From DASTGO01 sp035719045 (GTDB lineage: Bacteria > Actinomycetota > Actinomycetes > Actinomycetales > Kineosporiaceae): DNA of 12,821 bases. The notes beneath the pieces are model-generated. The model searched no databases, was not told the DNA's origin, and was given only the letters and a program-made list of their open reading frames with translations. Location of the stretch: the NCBI GenBank assembly GCA_035719045.1, contig DASTGO010000312.1:1-12821 (forward strand), in the 5' to 3' direction. This document shows, one piece after another, positions 1 to 6,160 of the stretch; positions within the stretch are counted from its first letter, which is position 1; every line of letters starts with the position of its first letter. The translations under genes and the position numbers were made by a program.

Positions 1-532
1 GCCCTGCGTGGTGGACGCCGGGGCGCTCGACCTGGTCGCCGACCGTCCGGCGCTGCGGGACCGGCTCGGCCCGCAGATCCTGCTCACCCCGCACGCCGGG
101 GAGCTGGCCCGGCTGGTGGCCCGGCTGGACGTGGCCCGGCCGAACCGGGGCGAGGTGGAGGCGCGGCCGCTGCACCACGCCCGGCTGGCGGCGGCGGCCA
201 CCGGGGCGACGGTCCTGCTCAAGGGGTCCACGACGTTGGTGGTCACGGCGGACGGCCGGGTCCGCAGCCAGGCCGAGGCCCCCGCCTGGCTGGCCACCGC
301 GGGGGCCGGGGACGTCCTGGCGGGCATCGCCGGCACCCTGCTCGCCGCGGGACTGCCACCGCTGGACGCCGGTGCCCTGGCTGCCCTGGTACACGGTCTC
401 GCCGCAGACAGGGCCTGTCCGGGCGGGCCGGTCACGGCCGCCGACGTGGCCGCCGCGGTTCCGGTCGTGCTGGCCGGCCTGCTCGACTTGGGTGACCCGG
501 CCTCGCTCGTCCGGGCGGCTTTGGGACACTGA
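1..532 (+). CDS. nnr: NAD(P)H-hydrate repair enzyme, C-terminal ADP/ATP-dependent dehydratase domain (5' end missing)
   Basis: Only the last 177 or so codons are present; the reading frame is open to the left edge (in phase from base 2), so the GTG at 8 is internal. The protein matches the C-terminal ribokinase-like domain of Nnr/NnrD, which uses ADP or ATP to dehydrate damaged NAD(P)HX back to NAD(P)H in the cytoplasm. Visible family signatures are VVDAGALDLVA at the window start, the nucleotide-site segment LLTPHAGELARLV, LLKGSTTLV, and the glycine-rich TAGAGDVLAGI, in which the aspartate codon at 311-313 is the expected catalytic residue. In actinomycetes this domain is usually fused to an N-terminal epimerase domain; that part would lie off the window and cannot be checked. 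The stop lies 3 nt before the alr start, as expected for one operon. Confidence 0.9.
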   Translation, partial: PCVVDAGALDLVADRPALRDRLGPQILLTPHAGELARLVARLDVARPNRGEVEARPLHHARLAAAATGATVLLKGSTTLVVTADGRVRSQAEAPAWLATAGAGDVLAGIAGTLLAAGLPPLDAGALAALVHGLAADRACPGGPVTAADVAAAVPVVLAGLLDLGDPASLVRAALGH

Positions 533-535
533 TCG

Positions 536-1792
536 GTGATGACCACCCAGCAGCCGGCGACCGGCACCCCCGTCCCGCCCGCCCAGGCGGCGCTTCCGCC
601 CGGGCTGCCTGCCTGTGCCGTGATCGACCTGGACGCCGTCCGGGACAATGTGGCGGCACTGCGCGCCCTGGCCGGTGACGCGGGGCTGATGGCCGTGGTC
701 AAGGCGGACGCCTACGGCCACGGGCTGCTGCCGGTGGCCAGGGCCGCCCTGGACGGCGGTGCCGCCTGGCTCGGGGTGGCGCAGCTGGCCGAGGCGCTGC
801 AGTTGCGGGCCGCGGGAATCACCGTGCCGCTGCTGTCCTGGCTGACCGTTCCGGGGGACCGGTTCGCCGAGGCGGTCGAGGCCGGGGTCGACCTGGGGGC
901 CAGCGCGCCCTGGGCTCTGGCCGAGATCGCCGCCGGGGCCCGCCGGGCGGGGCGGCCGGGCCGGGTCCACCTCAAGCTCGACACCGGGCTGTCCCGCAAC
1001 GGGGTCGCCCTCGGGCAGTGGCCGGGCCTGGTCGGTGAGGCGCTGAAGCTGCAGGCCGAGGGCCTGGTCGAACTGGTCGGCGCGATGTCGCACTACGCCT
1101 GGGCGGACGCCCCGGAGCACCCCACGGTCCGGGCCCAGACCGCCGCCTTCGCCGAGGCCGTCGCACTGGCCGAACGGCTCGGGGCCCGTTTCGAGGTCCG
1201 GCACCTGGCGAACTCCGCGGCCACCCTGACCAACCCGGACGCCCGCTACGACCTGGTCCGTCCGGGGCTGGCGGTGTACGGGCTGTCCCCGGTGCCCGAC
1301 CTCGGCGACCCGCAGCGGTTCGGGCTGCGCCCGGCGATGTCCCTGTACGGCCGGGTGGCCCTGGTCAAGCGGGTGCCCGCCGGGTCCGGAGTGTCCTACG
1401 GGCACACGTACACCACCCCTGCGGACACCACGGTGGCGCTGATCCCGCTGGGCTACGCCGACGGGGTGCCCCGGCACGCGGGCAACGCGGGGCCGGTCGC
1501 GCTGCGCGGCCGCCGGTACACCGTCGCCGGGCGGGTCTGCATGGACCAGGTCGTGCTCGACCTCGGTGATCCCGGCAACGGCACCGGGGTGACGGCGGGG
1601 GACGTCGCCACCCTGTTCGGCGACCCCGCCGCCGGTGTTCCCTCGGCGGAGGACTGGGCGCAGGCGGCCGGGACGATCAGCTACGAGATCGTCACCCGGC
1701 TCGGGGTTCGGGTGCCCCGGGTGTACGTCGGGTCGGCCGGCACCACGCCCGGAACCCCGGCCGGCACCACCCGGGCCGGGATGTCCGGATGA
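536..1792 (+). CDS. alr: Alanine racemase (PLP-dependent)
   Basis: Fold-type III PLP enzyme that interconverts L- and D-alanine in the cytoplasm, supplying D-Ala for the peptidoglycan stem peptide. The 418-aa product is slightly longer than usual because of about 25 poorly conserved N-terminal residues rich in Pro and Ala. The PLP lysine is K56 in VVKADAYGHG, and the second catalytic base, Tyr, is Y288 in SYGHTY. LIPLGYADGVPR and RVCMDQ are further family signatures in the C-terminal beta domain. All expected active-site segments are present, so the enzyme should be functional. Two adjacent starts are possible: GTG at 536 or ATG at 539, 3 or 6 nt after the nnr stop. There is no strong Shine-Dalgarno, so coupling to nnr translation is likely. 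The stop overlaps the next gene's ATG (ATGA, 1789-1792). The downstream t6A genes match the arrangement I recall from Mycobacterium. Confidence 0.96.
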   Translation: MMTTQQPATGTPVPPAQAALPPGLPACAVIDLDAVRDNVAALRALAGDAGLMAVVKADAYGHGLLPVARAALDGGAAWLGVAQLAEALQLRAAGITVPLLSWLTVPGDRFAEAVEAGVDLGASAPWALAEIAAGARRAGRPGRVHLKLDTGLSRNGVALGQWPGLVGEALKLQAEGLVELVGAMSHYAWADAPEHPTVRAQTAAFAEAVALAERLGARFEVRHLANSAATLTNPDARYDLVRPGLAVYGLSPVPDLGDPQRFGLRPAMSLYGRVALVKRVPAGSGVSYGHTYTTPADTTVALIPLGYADGVPRHAGNAGPVALRGRRYTVAGRVCMDQVVLDLGDPGNGTGVTAGDVATLFGDPAAGVPSAEDWAQAAGTISYEIVTRLGVRVPRVYVGSAGTTPGTPAGTTRAGMSG

Positions 1793-2952
1793 CCGAACGC
1801 AAGCCGCCCCGGGTCGGGCTGATCTCCCTCGCCGTCGGCCTGGCCGCGGCGGGGGCGGGTGCCGCGATCGGCCTGGCCGCCGAACGGACCGCCGTCCGCC
1901 GGATCCTGCCGCGCGAACCCGAGGAGGGGGACTACGGGACCCTGCGCGGCCGCACCCAGGTGGTGCACACCGACGACGGGACCGCCCTGCACGTCGAGGT
2001 CGACGAGCCGGACCCCGCACACCTCGCGGACGGCGGGCGCGGACCCGCGGTCACCCTGGTGTTCAGTCACGGCTACGCCCTCAGCCAGGACTCCTGGCAC
2101 TTCCAGCGCAAGGCGTTGCGCGGCCGGTTCCGGATGGTGTTCTGGGACCAGCGCGGGCACGGCAGGTCCGGGCTGGGACCGCCGGAGTCCGCGACCATCG
2201 ACCGGATCGGCGACGACCTGTACGCGGTACTGCAGGCGGTCGTGCCGCAGGGCCCGCTGGTGCTGATCGGGCACTCGATGGGCGGCATGACGCTGATGTC
2301 GCTGGCGGAGAAGCATCCGGAACTGTTCCGCGAGCGGGTGCTCGGGGTCGCCTTCGTGTCCACCAGCGCGGGCGGACTGGGGGACGTCACGTTCGGGCTG
2401 CCCCGGTTGGGCAAGCTCGTGCAGCGGGTCGCCTCCCCGGCGATGCGGGCGCTGACCCGGGCCTCGGGCCTGGTCGAGCGCGGCCGGCGGATCGGCAGCG
2501 ACCTGGAGACCGTGGTGGTCCGCCGGTACTCCTATGCCTCACCGGTCCCGCAGGGGCTGGTCACGTTCACCGCGGACATGATCGCCGCCACCCAGCTGTC
2601 GGTGATCCGCGACTTCCTGCCCACCTTCTCCGAGCACGACCGGCGGGAGGCCCTGGCGGCCATCGACGGCATCGAGGTCCTCGTCATCGTGGGAGACTCG
2701 GACCTGCTGACGCCTGCGGAGCACAGCGAGGAGATCGTCCGGCGTCTGCCGGGTGCCGAGTTCGTCGTGGTCCGCGAGGGGGGCCACCTGCTCATGCTGG
2801 AGCACCCCGACGTGGTCAGCGGGCACTTGGTCGAACTGGTCGAGCGCGCGCTGCGGGCGGCCGAGGGCGGACATCCCCGGCGGCCGGGGCTGATGCGCCG
2901 GACGGTGACCCCGCTGCGCCGCCGCAGGCGCAGGCGTGACGGGGCCGCGTGA
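1789..2952 (+). CDS. Membrane-anchored alpha/beta hydrolase
   Basis: 387-aa serine hydrolase of the alpha/beta fold. Residues about 9-30 form one hydrophobic Ala/Gly/Leu-rich segment after a basic N-terminus, so the protein is probably tethered to the membrane; the topology is an inference. The catalytic triad is readable: nucleophile S163 in GHSMGG, acid D305 in GDSDLLTP, and H333 in GGHLLMLEHP. SHG near residues 93-95 supplies the oxyanion hole, and DQRGHGRSG follows as in esterases, epoxide hydrolases and haloperoxidase-like members. The C-terminus ends in a strongly basic stretch rich in Arg, which may bind nucleic acid or acidic lipid headgroups. The substrate cannot be told from sequence. 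The start ATG overlaps the alr stop (ATGA), implying coupled translation. A hydrolase of this kind sits between alr and tsaE in several actinomycetes as I recall them, hinting at an unassigned but conserved cell-envelope or housekeeping role. Confidence 0.9.
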   Translation: MTERKPPRVGLISLAVGLAAAGAGAAIGLAAERTAVRRILPREPEEGDYGTLRGRTQVVHTDDGTALHVEVDEPDPAHLADGGRGPAVTLVFSHGYALSQDSWHFQRKALRGRFRMVFWDQRGHGRSGLGPPESATIDRIGDDLYAVLQAVVPQGPLVLIGHSMGGMTLMSLAEKHPELFRERVLGVAFVSTSAGGLGDVTFGLPRLGKLVQRVASPAMRALTRASGLVERGRRIGSDLETVVVRRYSYASPVPQGLVTFTADMIAATQLSVIRDFLPTFSEHDRREALAAIDGIEVLVIVGDSDLLTPAEHSEEIVRRLPGAEFVVVREGGHLLMLEHPDVVSGHLVELVERALRAAEGGHPRRPGLMRRTVTPLRRRRRRRDGAA

Positions 2953-3033
2953 GGCGGACGGTCGGCACGCTACGGGAACGGGACCGACCGAACGGGACGG
3001 ACCTGGACGGGAACCTCCGCCAGGGGTTGAGCG

Positions 3034-3038
3034 AGGAG
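3034..3038 (+). promoter_or_regulatory. Shine-Dalgarno that selects the tsaE start
   Basis: AGGAG at 3034-3038, inside GAGGAGAG, lies 5 nt before the GTG at 3044. No comparable motif precedes the alternative in-frame GTG at 2936. This supports the shorter tsaE. Confidence 0.65.
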
Positions 3039-3043
3039 AGAGT

Positions 3044-3619
3044 GTGAGCGGAGCCCATCGCGCCGAGCGGACCGGTTCCGGCGAGCTGCCGGCGGCGACG
3101 TCGCAGCTCGCCGTGCCGACGGCGGAGGCGATGCGGGATCTCGGCCGGTCGCTGGCATCGCTGCTGCGGGCCGGTGACCTGCTGGTGCTGTCCGGGGACC
3201 TCGGCGCGGGCAAGACCACCCTGACCCAGGGGATCGGTGCCGGGATGCAGGTGCGGGGCGAGATCACCAGCCCGACCTTCGTCATCGCCCGGGTCCACCC
3301 GGCCCTGGCCGGGGGGCCGGCGCTGGTGCACGTGGACGCCTACCGGCTGGCGTCGATGGCCGAGGTGGACGACCTCGACCTGGACGCCACGCTCGGGGAG
3401 TCGGTCACCGTCGTCGAGTGGGGCGAGGGCATGGTCGAGGAGCTCGCCCAGGACCGGATGGAGATCCGGCTGACCCGCCCGCACGGCAGCCTGAGCGGTC
3501 CGGACGCCGCGCCCGTGGAGGGTGATGAGCCCCGCAACGTCGAGCTGGTCGGGTTCGGCACCCGCTGGGCCGGGGTCCGGCTGCCGGCCGGGCAGGGCGC
3601 GGCCCTGCCGCCGGGCTGA
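3044..3619 (+). CDS. tsaE: tRNA threonylcarbamoyladenosine biosynthesis ATPase TsaE
   Basis: Small P-loop ATPase that works with TsaB and TsaD to install threonylcarbamoyl on A37 of ANN-decoding tRNAs (t6A). From the GTG at 3044 the product is 191 aa. Residues about 1-25 are poorly conserved. The Walker A motif is GDLGAGKTT with K57. SPTF, HVDAYRL and VEWGEG (the family usually has VEW-x-E) follow in the usual order. The last 40 or so residues, rich in Gly/Pro/Ala, exceed the typical bacterial TsaE and look like a lineage-specific tail. The frame stays open upstream to a GTG at 2936 that overlaps the hydrolase stop. That extension would add 36 low-complexity residues with no family match, whereas 3044 has a good Shine-Dalgarno, so I chose 3044. 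tsaB starts 22 nt after the stop. Confidence 0.92.
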   Translation: MSGAHRAERTGSGELPAATSQLAVPTAEAMRDLGRSLASLLRAGDLLVLSGDLGAGKTTLTQGIGAGMQVRGEITSPTFVIARVHPALAGGPALVHVDAYRLASMAEVDDLDLDATLGESVTVVEWGEGMVEELAQDRMEIRLTRPHGSLSGPDAAPVEGDEPRNVELVGFGTRWAGVRLPAGQGAALPPG

Positions 3620-3641
3620 GCGCGGTACGGGCGGGCACGCC

Positions 3642-4310
3642 GTGTTGCTGCTGGCCGTCGACACCTCGGGGGCACAGGTCAGCGTCGCGCTGCACGACGG
3701 CGGGCGTCTGCTGGCCCGGCGCGACGTCGCGGATCCCCGCAGGCACGCCGAGGTCCTCGCGCCGTCCCTGACCGCCGTGCTGGCCGAGGCCGGGCGGCAG
3801 ATCCACGAGGTCAGCGACGTCGCTGTCGGGGTCGGTCCGGGACCGTTCACCGGGTTGCGGGTCGGCCTGGTCACCGCCGACATGCTCGGACATGTCCTCG
3901 GCGTCCCCGTGCACGGGGTCTGCTCGCTGGACGGGCTCGCGCTGGCCGCGGTCCGGGCCGGGACCGCCGGGCCTGCGGAGGAGTTCTGCGTGGCCACCGA
4001 CGCCCGGCGGCGCGAGGTGTACTGGGCCCGCTACCGGGGCGGCCGGCGACTGGCCGGACCGGCGGTGGACGCACCCGCCGACCTTCCGCGTGACGGGCTG
4101 CCGGTGATCGGCCGGGGCGGGCTGCTGTATCCCGAGGTGCTCGGCCCGGTCCGGGAGCCGTTCGACGTGAGCGCCGCCGACGTCGCCGAACTGGCCGTGG
4201 CCGCGCTGTCGGGTGACCCGGAGGTCGAGGGCCTGCTGCCGCCGGAGCCGCTGTACCTGCGCCGCCCCGACGCCGTGGAGCCCGCGGCCCGCAAGCGGGT
4301 GCTGCGCTGA
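3642..4310 (+). CDS. tsaB: tRNA threonylcarbamoyladenosine biosynthesis protein TsaB
   Basis: 222-aa ASKHA-fold protein, the non-catalytic partner of TsaD in the t6A37 complex; it stabilises TsaD and bridges to TsaE. The N-terminus LLLAVDTSGAQVSVAL is the family's first beta-hairpin, followed by H35 in the RRHAEVL segment and the hallmark GPGPFTGLRVG at residues 65-75. The start is the GTG at 3642 because the conserved hairpin begins directly after it. The frame is open back to 3522, but that stretch overlaps the tsaE 3' end and gives no family sequence. No strong Shine-Dalgarno is visible, so coupling to tsaE, 22 nt upstream, is plausible. The stop at 4308-4310 overlaps a possible CTG start of rimI. 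Gene order tsaE-tsaB-rimI-tsaD is the usual actinobacterial t6A cluster. Confidence 0.94.
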   Translation: MLLLAVDTSGAQVSVALHDGGRLLARRDVADPRRHAEVLAPSLTAVLAEAGRQIHEVSDVAVGVGPGPFTGLRVGLVTADMLGHVLGVPVHGVCSLDGLALAAVRAGTAGPAEEFCVATDARRREVYWARYRGGRRLAGPAVDAPADLPRDGLPVIGRGGLLYPEVLGPVREPFDVSAADVAELAVAALSGDPEVEGLLPPEPLYLRRPDAVEPAARKRVLR

Positions 4311-4369
4311 CCGGGAACCGGCCCGCGACCCCGCCCGCCCCCGGTCCCGACGGCGTCCGGCTGAGGCCG

Positions 4370-4867
4370 ATGCGCTGGTGGGACGTGGACCCCCTGCTGC
4401 CCGCCGAGCAGGAGCTGTTCGGGCCCACGGCCTGGTCGGCGGAGACGTTCTGGTCGGAGCTGGCCTACCCGCAGACCCGCTGGTACGTCGTGGCCGAGGA
4501 CCCGGCCGGGGCGCTGCTCGGCTACGCGGGGCTGATGGCCGGTGGCGCGGAGGCGGACGTCCAGACGGTCGCGGTGCTGCCCGCCGCCCAGGGCCGCGGG
4601 CTCGGGCGCCTGCTGCTGCGGGCGCTGATCGACGAGGCGGTCCGGCGCGGGGCGTCGGCGCTGCTGCTGGAGGTACGGCAGGACAACGCCCCGGCGATCG
4701 CCCTGTACCGGCGGTTCGGCTTCGAGCAGATCGCCGTCCGCCGCGGCTACTACCAGCCGGGGAACGTGGACGCCCTGGTCATGCGACGCCGGCCGCTGCG
4801 CCCGACGGAGCCGGGGGACGCGGGCCTCGTGACGCCGGGGCCGGTCGCCGGGCCGGGGGAGGACTAG
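4370..4867 (+). CDS. rimI: Ribosomal protein/N-terminal acetyltransferase RimI (GNAT family)
   Basis: GNAT acetyltransferase that transfers acetyl from acetyl-CoA to protein N-termini (S18 in E. coli; broader in actinomycetes). From the ATG at 4370 it is 165 aa. The acetyl-CoA site is VAVLPAAQGRGLGRLLL, with the Q-G-R-G-L-G loop. LEVRQDNAPAIALYRRFGF and the RRGYY C-terminal signature are typical of RimI rather than general GNATs. The first beta-strand of the fold (VRLRPMRWWDV) begins five codons before this ATG, so the true start is probably upstream. The only in-frame candidate before the frame merges into tsaB is a CTG at 4307, overlapping the tsaB stop as CTGA, which would give 186 aa. I list the conservative ATG start. 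The tail after residue about 145 is Pro/Gly-rich and not conserved. A fixed neighbour of tsaB and tsaD in this cluster. Confidence 0.9.
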   Translation: MRWWDVDPLLPAEQELFGPTAWSAETFWSELAYPQTRWYVVAEDPAGALLGYAGLMAGGAEADVQTVAVLPAAQGRGLGRLLLRALIDEAVRRGASALLLEVRQDNAPAIALYRRFGFEQIAVRRGYYQPGNVDALVMRRRPLRPTEPGDAGLVTPGPVAGPGED

Positions 4868-4923
4868 CTGTTCTTGCCGGACAGGCTGGGGATGCGGCTG
4901 GCGGGTGGGTGGCCGCCGAGGGC

Positions 4924-4929
4924 TAGCCT
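4924..4929 (+). promoter_or_regulatory. Candidate -10 box of a leaderless tsaD promoter
   Basis: TAGCCT fits TANNNT and its last T lies 7 nt before the tsaD GTG at 4936. That is the spacing expected when transcription starts at the start codon itself. No good Shine-Dalgarno lies in the preceding 15 nt. No clear -35 box was recognised, which is common for such promoters. Confidence 0.4.
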
Positions 4930-4935
4930 TCCTCA

Positions 4936-6054
4936 GTGACCCAGCCCCCCTTCCGTTCCGCCGACCCGACCGGTGCCGATCCGATCGTGCCCGCCGCTGG
5001 CCCGTCCGGTGCCGACGGCCCGCTGGTGCTCGGTATCGAGACCTCCTGTGACGAGACCGGGGTGGGACTGGTCCGTGGCGGGCGGCTGCTGGTCGACGCC
5101 GTGGCCACGTCCGTGGACGAGCACGCACGGTTCGGCGGGGTGGTCCCCGAGGTGGCGAGCCGGGCACATCTGGAGGCGATGGTCCCGACCGTGGAACGGG
5201 CCTGCCGTCAGGCCGGGGTCCGGCTGGCGGAGGTGGACGCGGTGGCGGTCACCTCGGGTCCCGGCCTGGCCGGCGCGCTGACCGTCGGGGTGGCCGCCGC
5301 GAAGGCGCTCGCGGTGGGCCTGGGCCGCCCGTTGTACGGGGTGAACCACCTGGCCGCCCATGTCGCGGTCGACCTGCTCGAACACGGCCCGCTGCCGGAG
5401 CCGTCGATGGCCCTGCTGGTCTCCGGCGGCCACTCCTCCCTGCTGCTGGTTCCGGACGTCACCGCCGACGTCCGCCCGCTCGGGCAGACCATCGACGACG
5501 CCGCGGGGGAGGCCTTCGACAAGGTGGCCCGGCTGCTGGGCCTGCCGTTCCCCGGCGGACCCCACATCGACCGGGCCGCGGTGGACGGCGACCCGGCGTC
5601 GATCGCCTTCCCGCGCGGCCTGACCGCCCCGCACGACCTGCAGCGGCACCGGTTCAACTTCTCGTTCTCCGGGCTGAAGACGGCCGTGGCCCGCTGGGTC
5701 GAGGGCCGACAGGACCGCGGGGAGCCCGTCCCGGTCGCGGATGTTGCCGCAGCCTTCCAGGAGGCCGTCGTCGACGTGCTGACCCGCAAGGCGGTCCTGG
5801 CCTGCCGGGAGCACGGTGTGCAGCACCTGTTGATCGGGGGCGGGGTGGCGGCGAACTCCCGGCTGCGGGCGCTGGCGGCGCAGCGCTGTGAACAGGCGGG
5901 GATCGCCCTGCGCGTCCCCCGGCCCGGCCTGTGCACGGACAACGGCGCGATGGTCGCGGCGCTGGGGGCGCTCATGGTCTCCCGGGGCCGCACGCCCTCG
6001 GCGCTGGACCTGCCGGCCGATTCCTCACTGCCGGTCGACACCGTCCTGGTCTGA
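4936..6054 (+). CDS. tsaD: tRNA N6-adenosine threonylcarbamoyltransferase TsaD
   Basis: Catalytic subunit of the t6A37 complex (Kae1/Qri7 family, formerly Gcp). It transfers threonylcarbamoyl from TC-AMP to A37 of tRNA. The 372-aa product has a roughly 30-residue non-conserved N-terminal extension before LVLGIETSCDETGVGL, where the ASKHA fold begins. The metal ligands are H138 and H142 in NHLAAH and D335 in CTDNGAM. SGPGLAGAL, LLVSGGHSSL, GEAFDKVARLLGLPFPGG, FSFSGLKTAV and IGGGVAANSRLR are in family order, so the protein looks complete. The start is the GTG at 4936; a 68-nt gap separates it from rimI, with a possible leaderless promoter, so tsaD may be transcribed separately as well as from the operon. 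TsaE and TsaB are encoded just upstream; TsaC, which makes TC-AMP, is not in the window. Confidence 0.96.
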   Translation: MTQPPFRSADPTGADPIVPAAGPSGADGPLVLGIETSCDETGVGLVRGGRLLVDAVATSVDEHARFGGVVPEVASRAHLEAMVPTVERACRQAGVRLAEVDAVAVTSGPGLAGALTVGVAAAKALAVGLGRPLYGVNHLAAHVAVDLLEHGPLPEPSMALLVSGGHSSLLLVPDVTADVRPLGQTIDDAAGEAFDKVARLLGLPFPGGPHIDRAAVDGDPASIAFPRGLTAPHDLQRHRFNFSFSGLKTAVARWVEGRQDRGEPVPVADVAAAFQEAVVDVLTRKAVLACREHGVQHLLIGGGVAANSRLRALAAQRCEQAGIALRVPRPGLCTDNGAMVAALGALMVSRGRTPSALDLPADSSLPVDTVLV

Positions 6055-6076
6055 CGTCCTGCTCCGCCGGTGTCCT

Positions 6077-6099
6077 GCTCCGGCCGGTGCGGCCGGAGC
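6077..6099. terminator. Perfect 10-bp hairpin between convergent tsaD and deacetylase genes
   Basis: GCTCCGGCCG (6077-6086), loop GTG, CGGCCGGAGC (6090-6099) pair without mismatch, 22 bp after the tsaD stop and 53 bp beyond the stop of the opposing deacetylase gene. There is no T-run, as is usual for high-GC actinomycetes. The hairpin is symmetric, so it can act on both transcripts. Confidence 0.6.
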
Positions 6100-6132
6100 G
6101 CACGGGCACGCCGTCACGAGGCCGGACGGCGG

Positions 6133-6160
6133 GGCCGGTCAGGTGAGGCCGGTCAGGTGA
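6133..6160. repeat. 14-bp tandem duplication over the deacetylase stop codon
   Basis: GGCCGGTCAGGTGA occurs twice in exact tandem (6133-6146 and 6147-6160), with a further partial GGCCG after it. The second copy contains the deacetylase stop (TCA on this strand at 6153-6155). This looks like a recent slippage duplication. Confidence 0.8.

Noticed and set aside
1635..2939. 434-codon plus-strand frame overlapping alr and the hydrolase
   Set aside because: It is an alternative-frame shadow, Arg/Gly/Pro-rich, without recognisable domains, over two clear genes.
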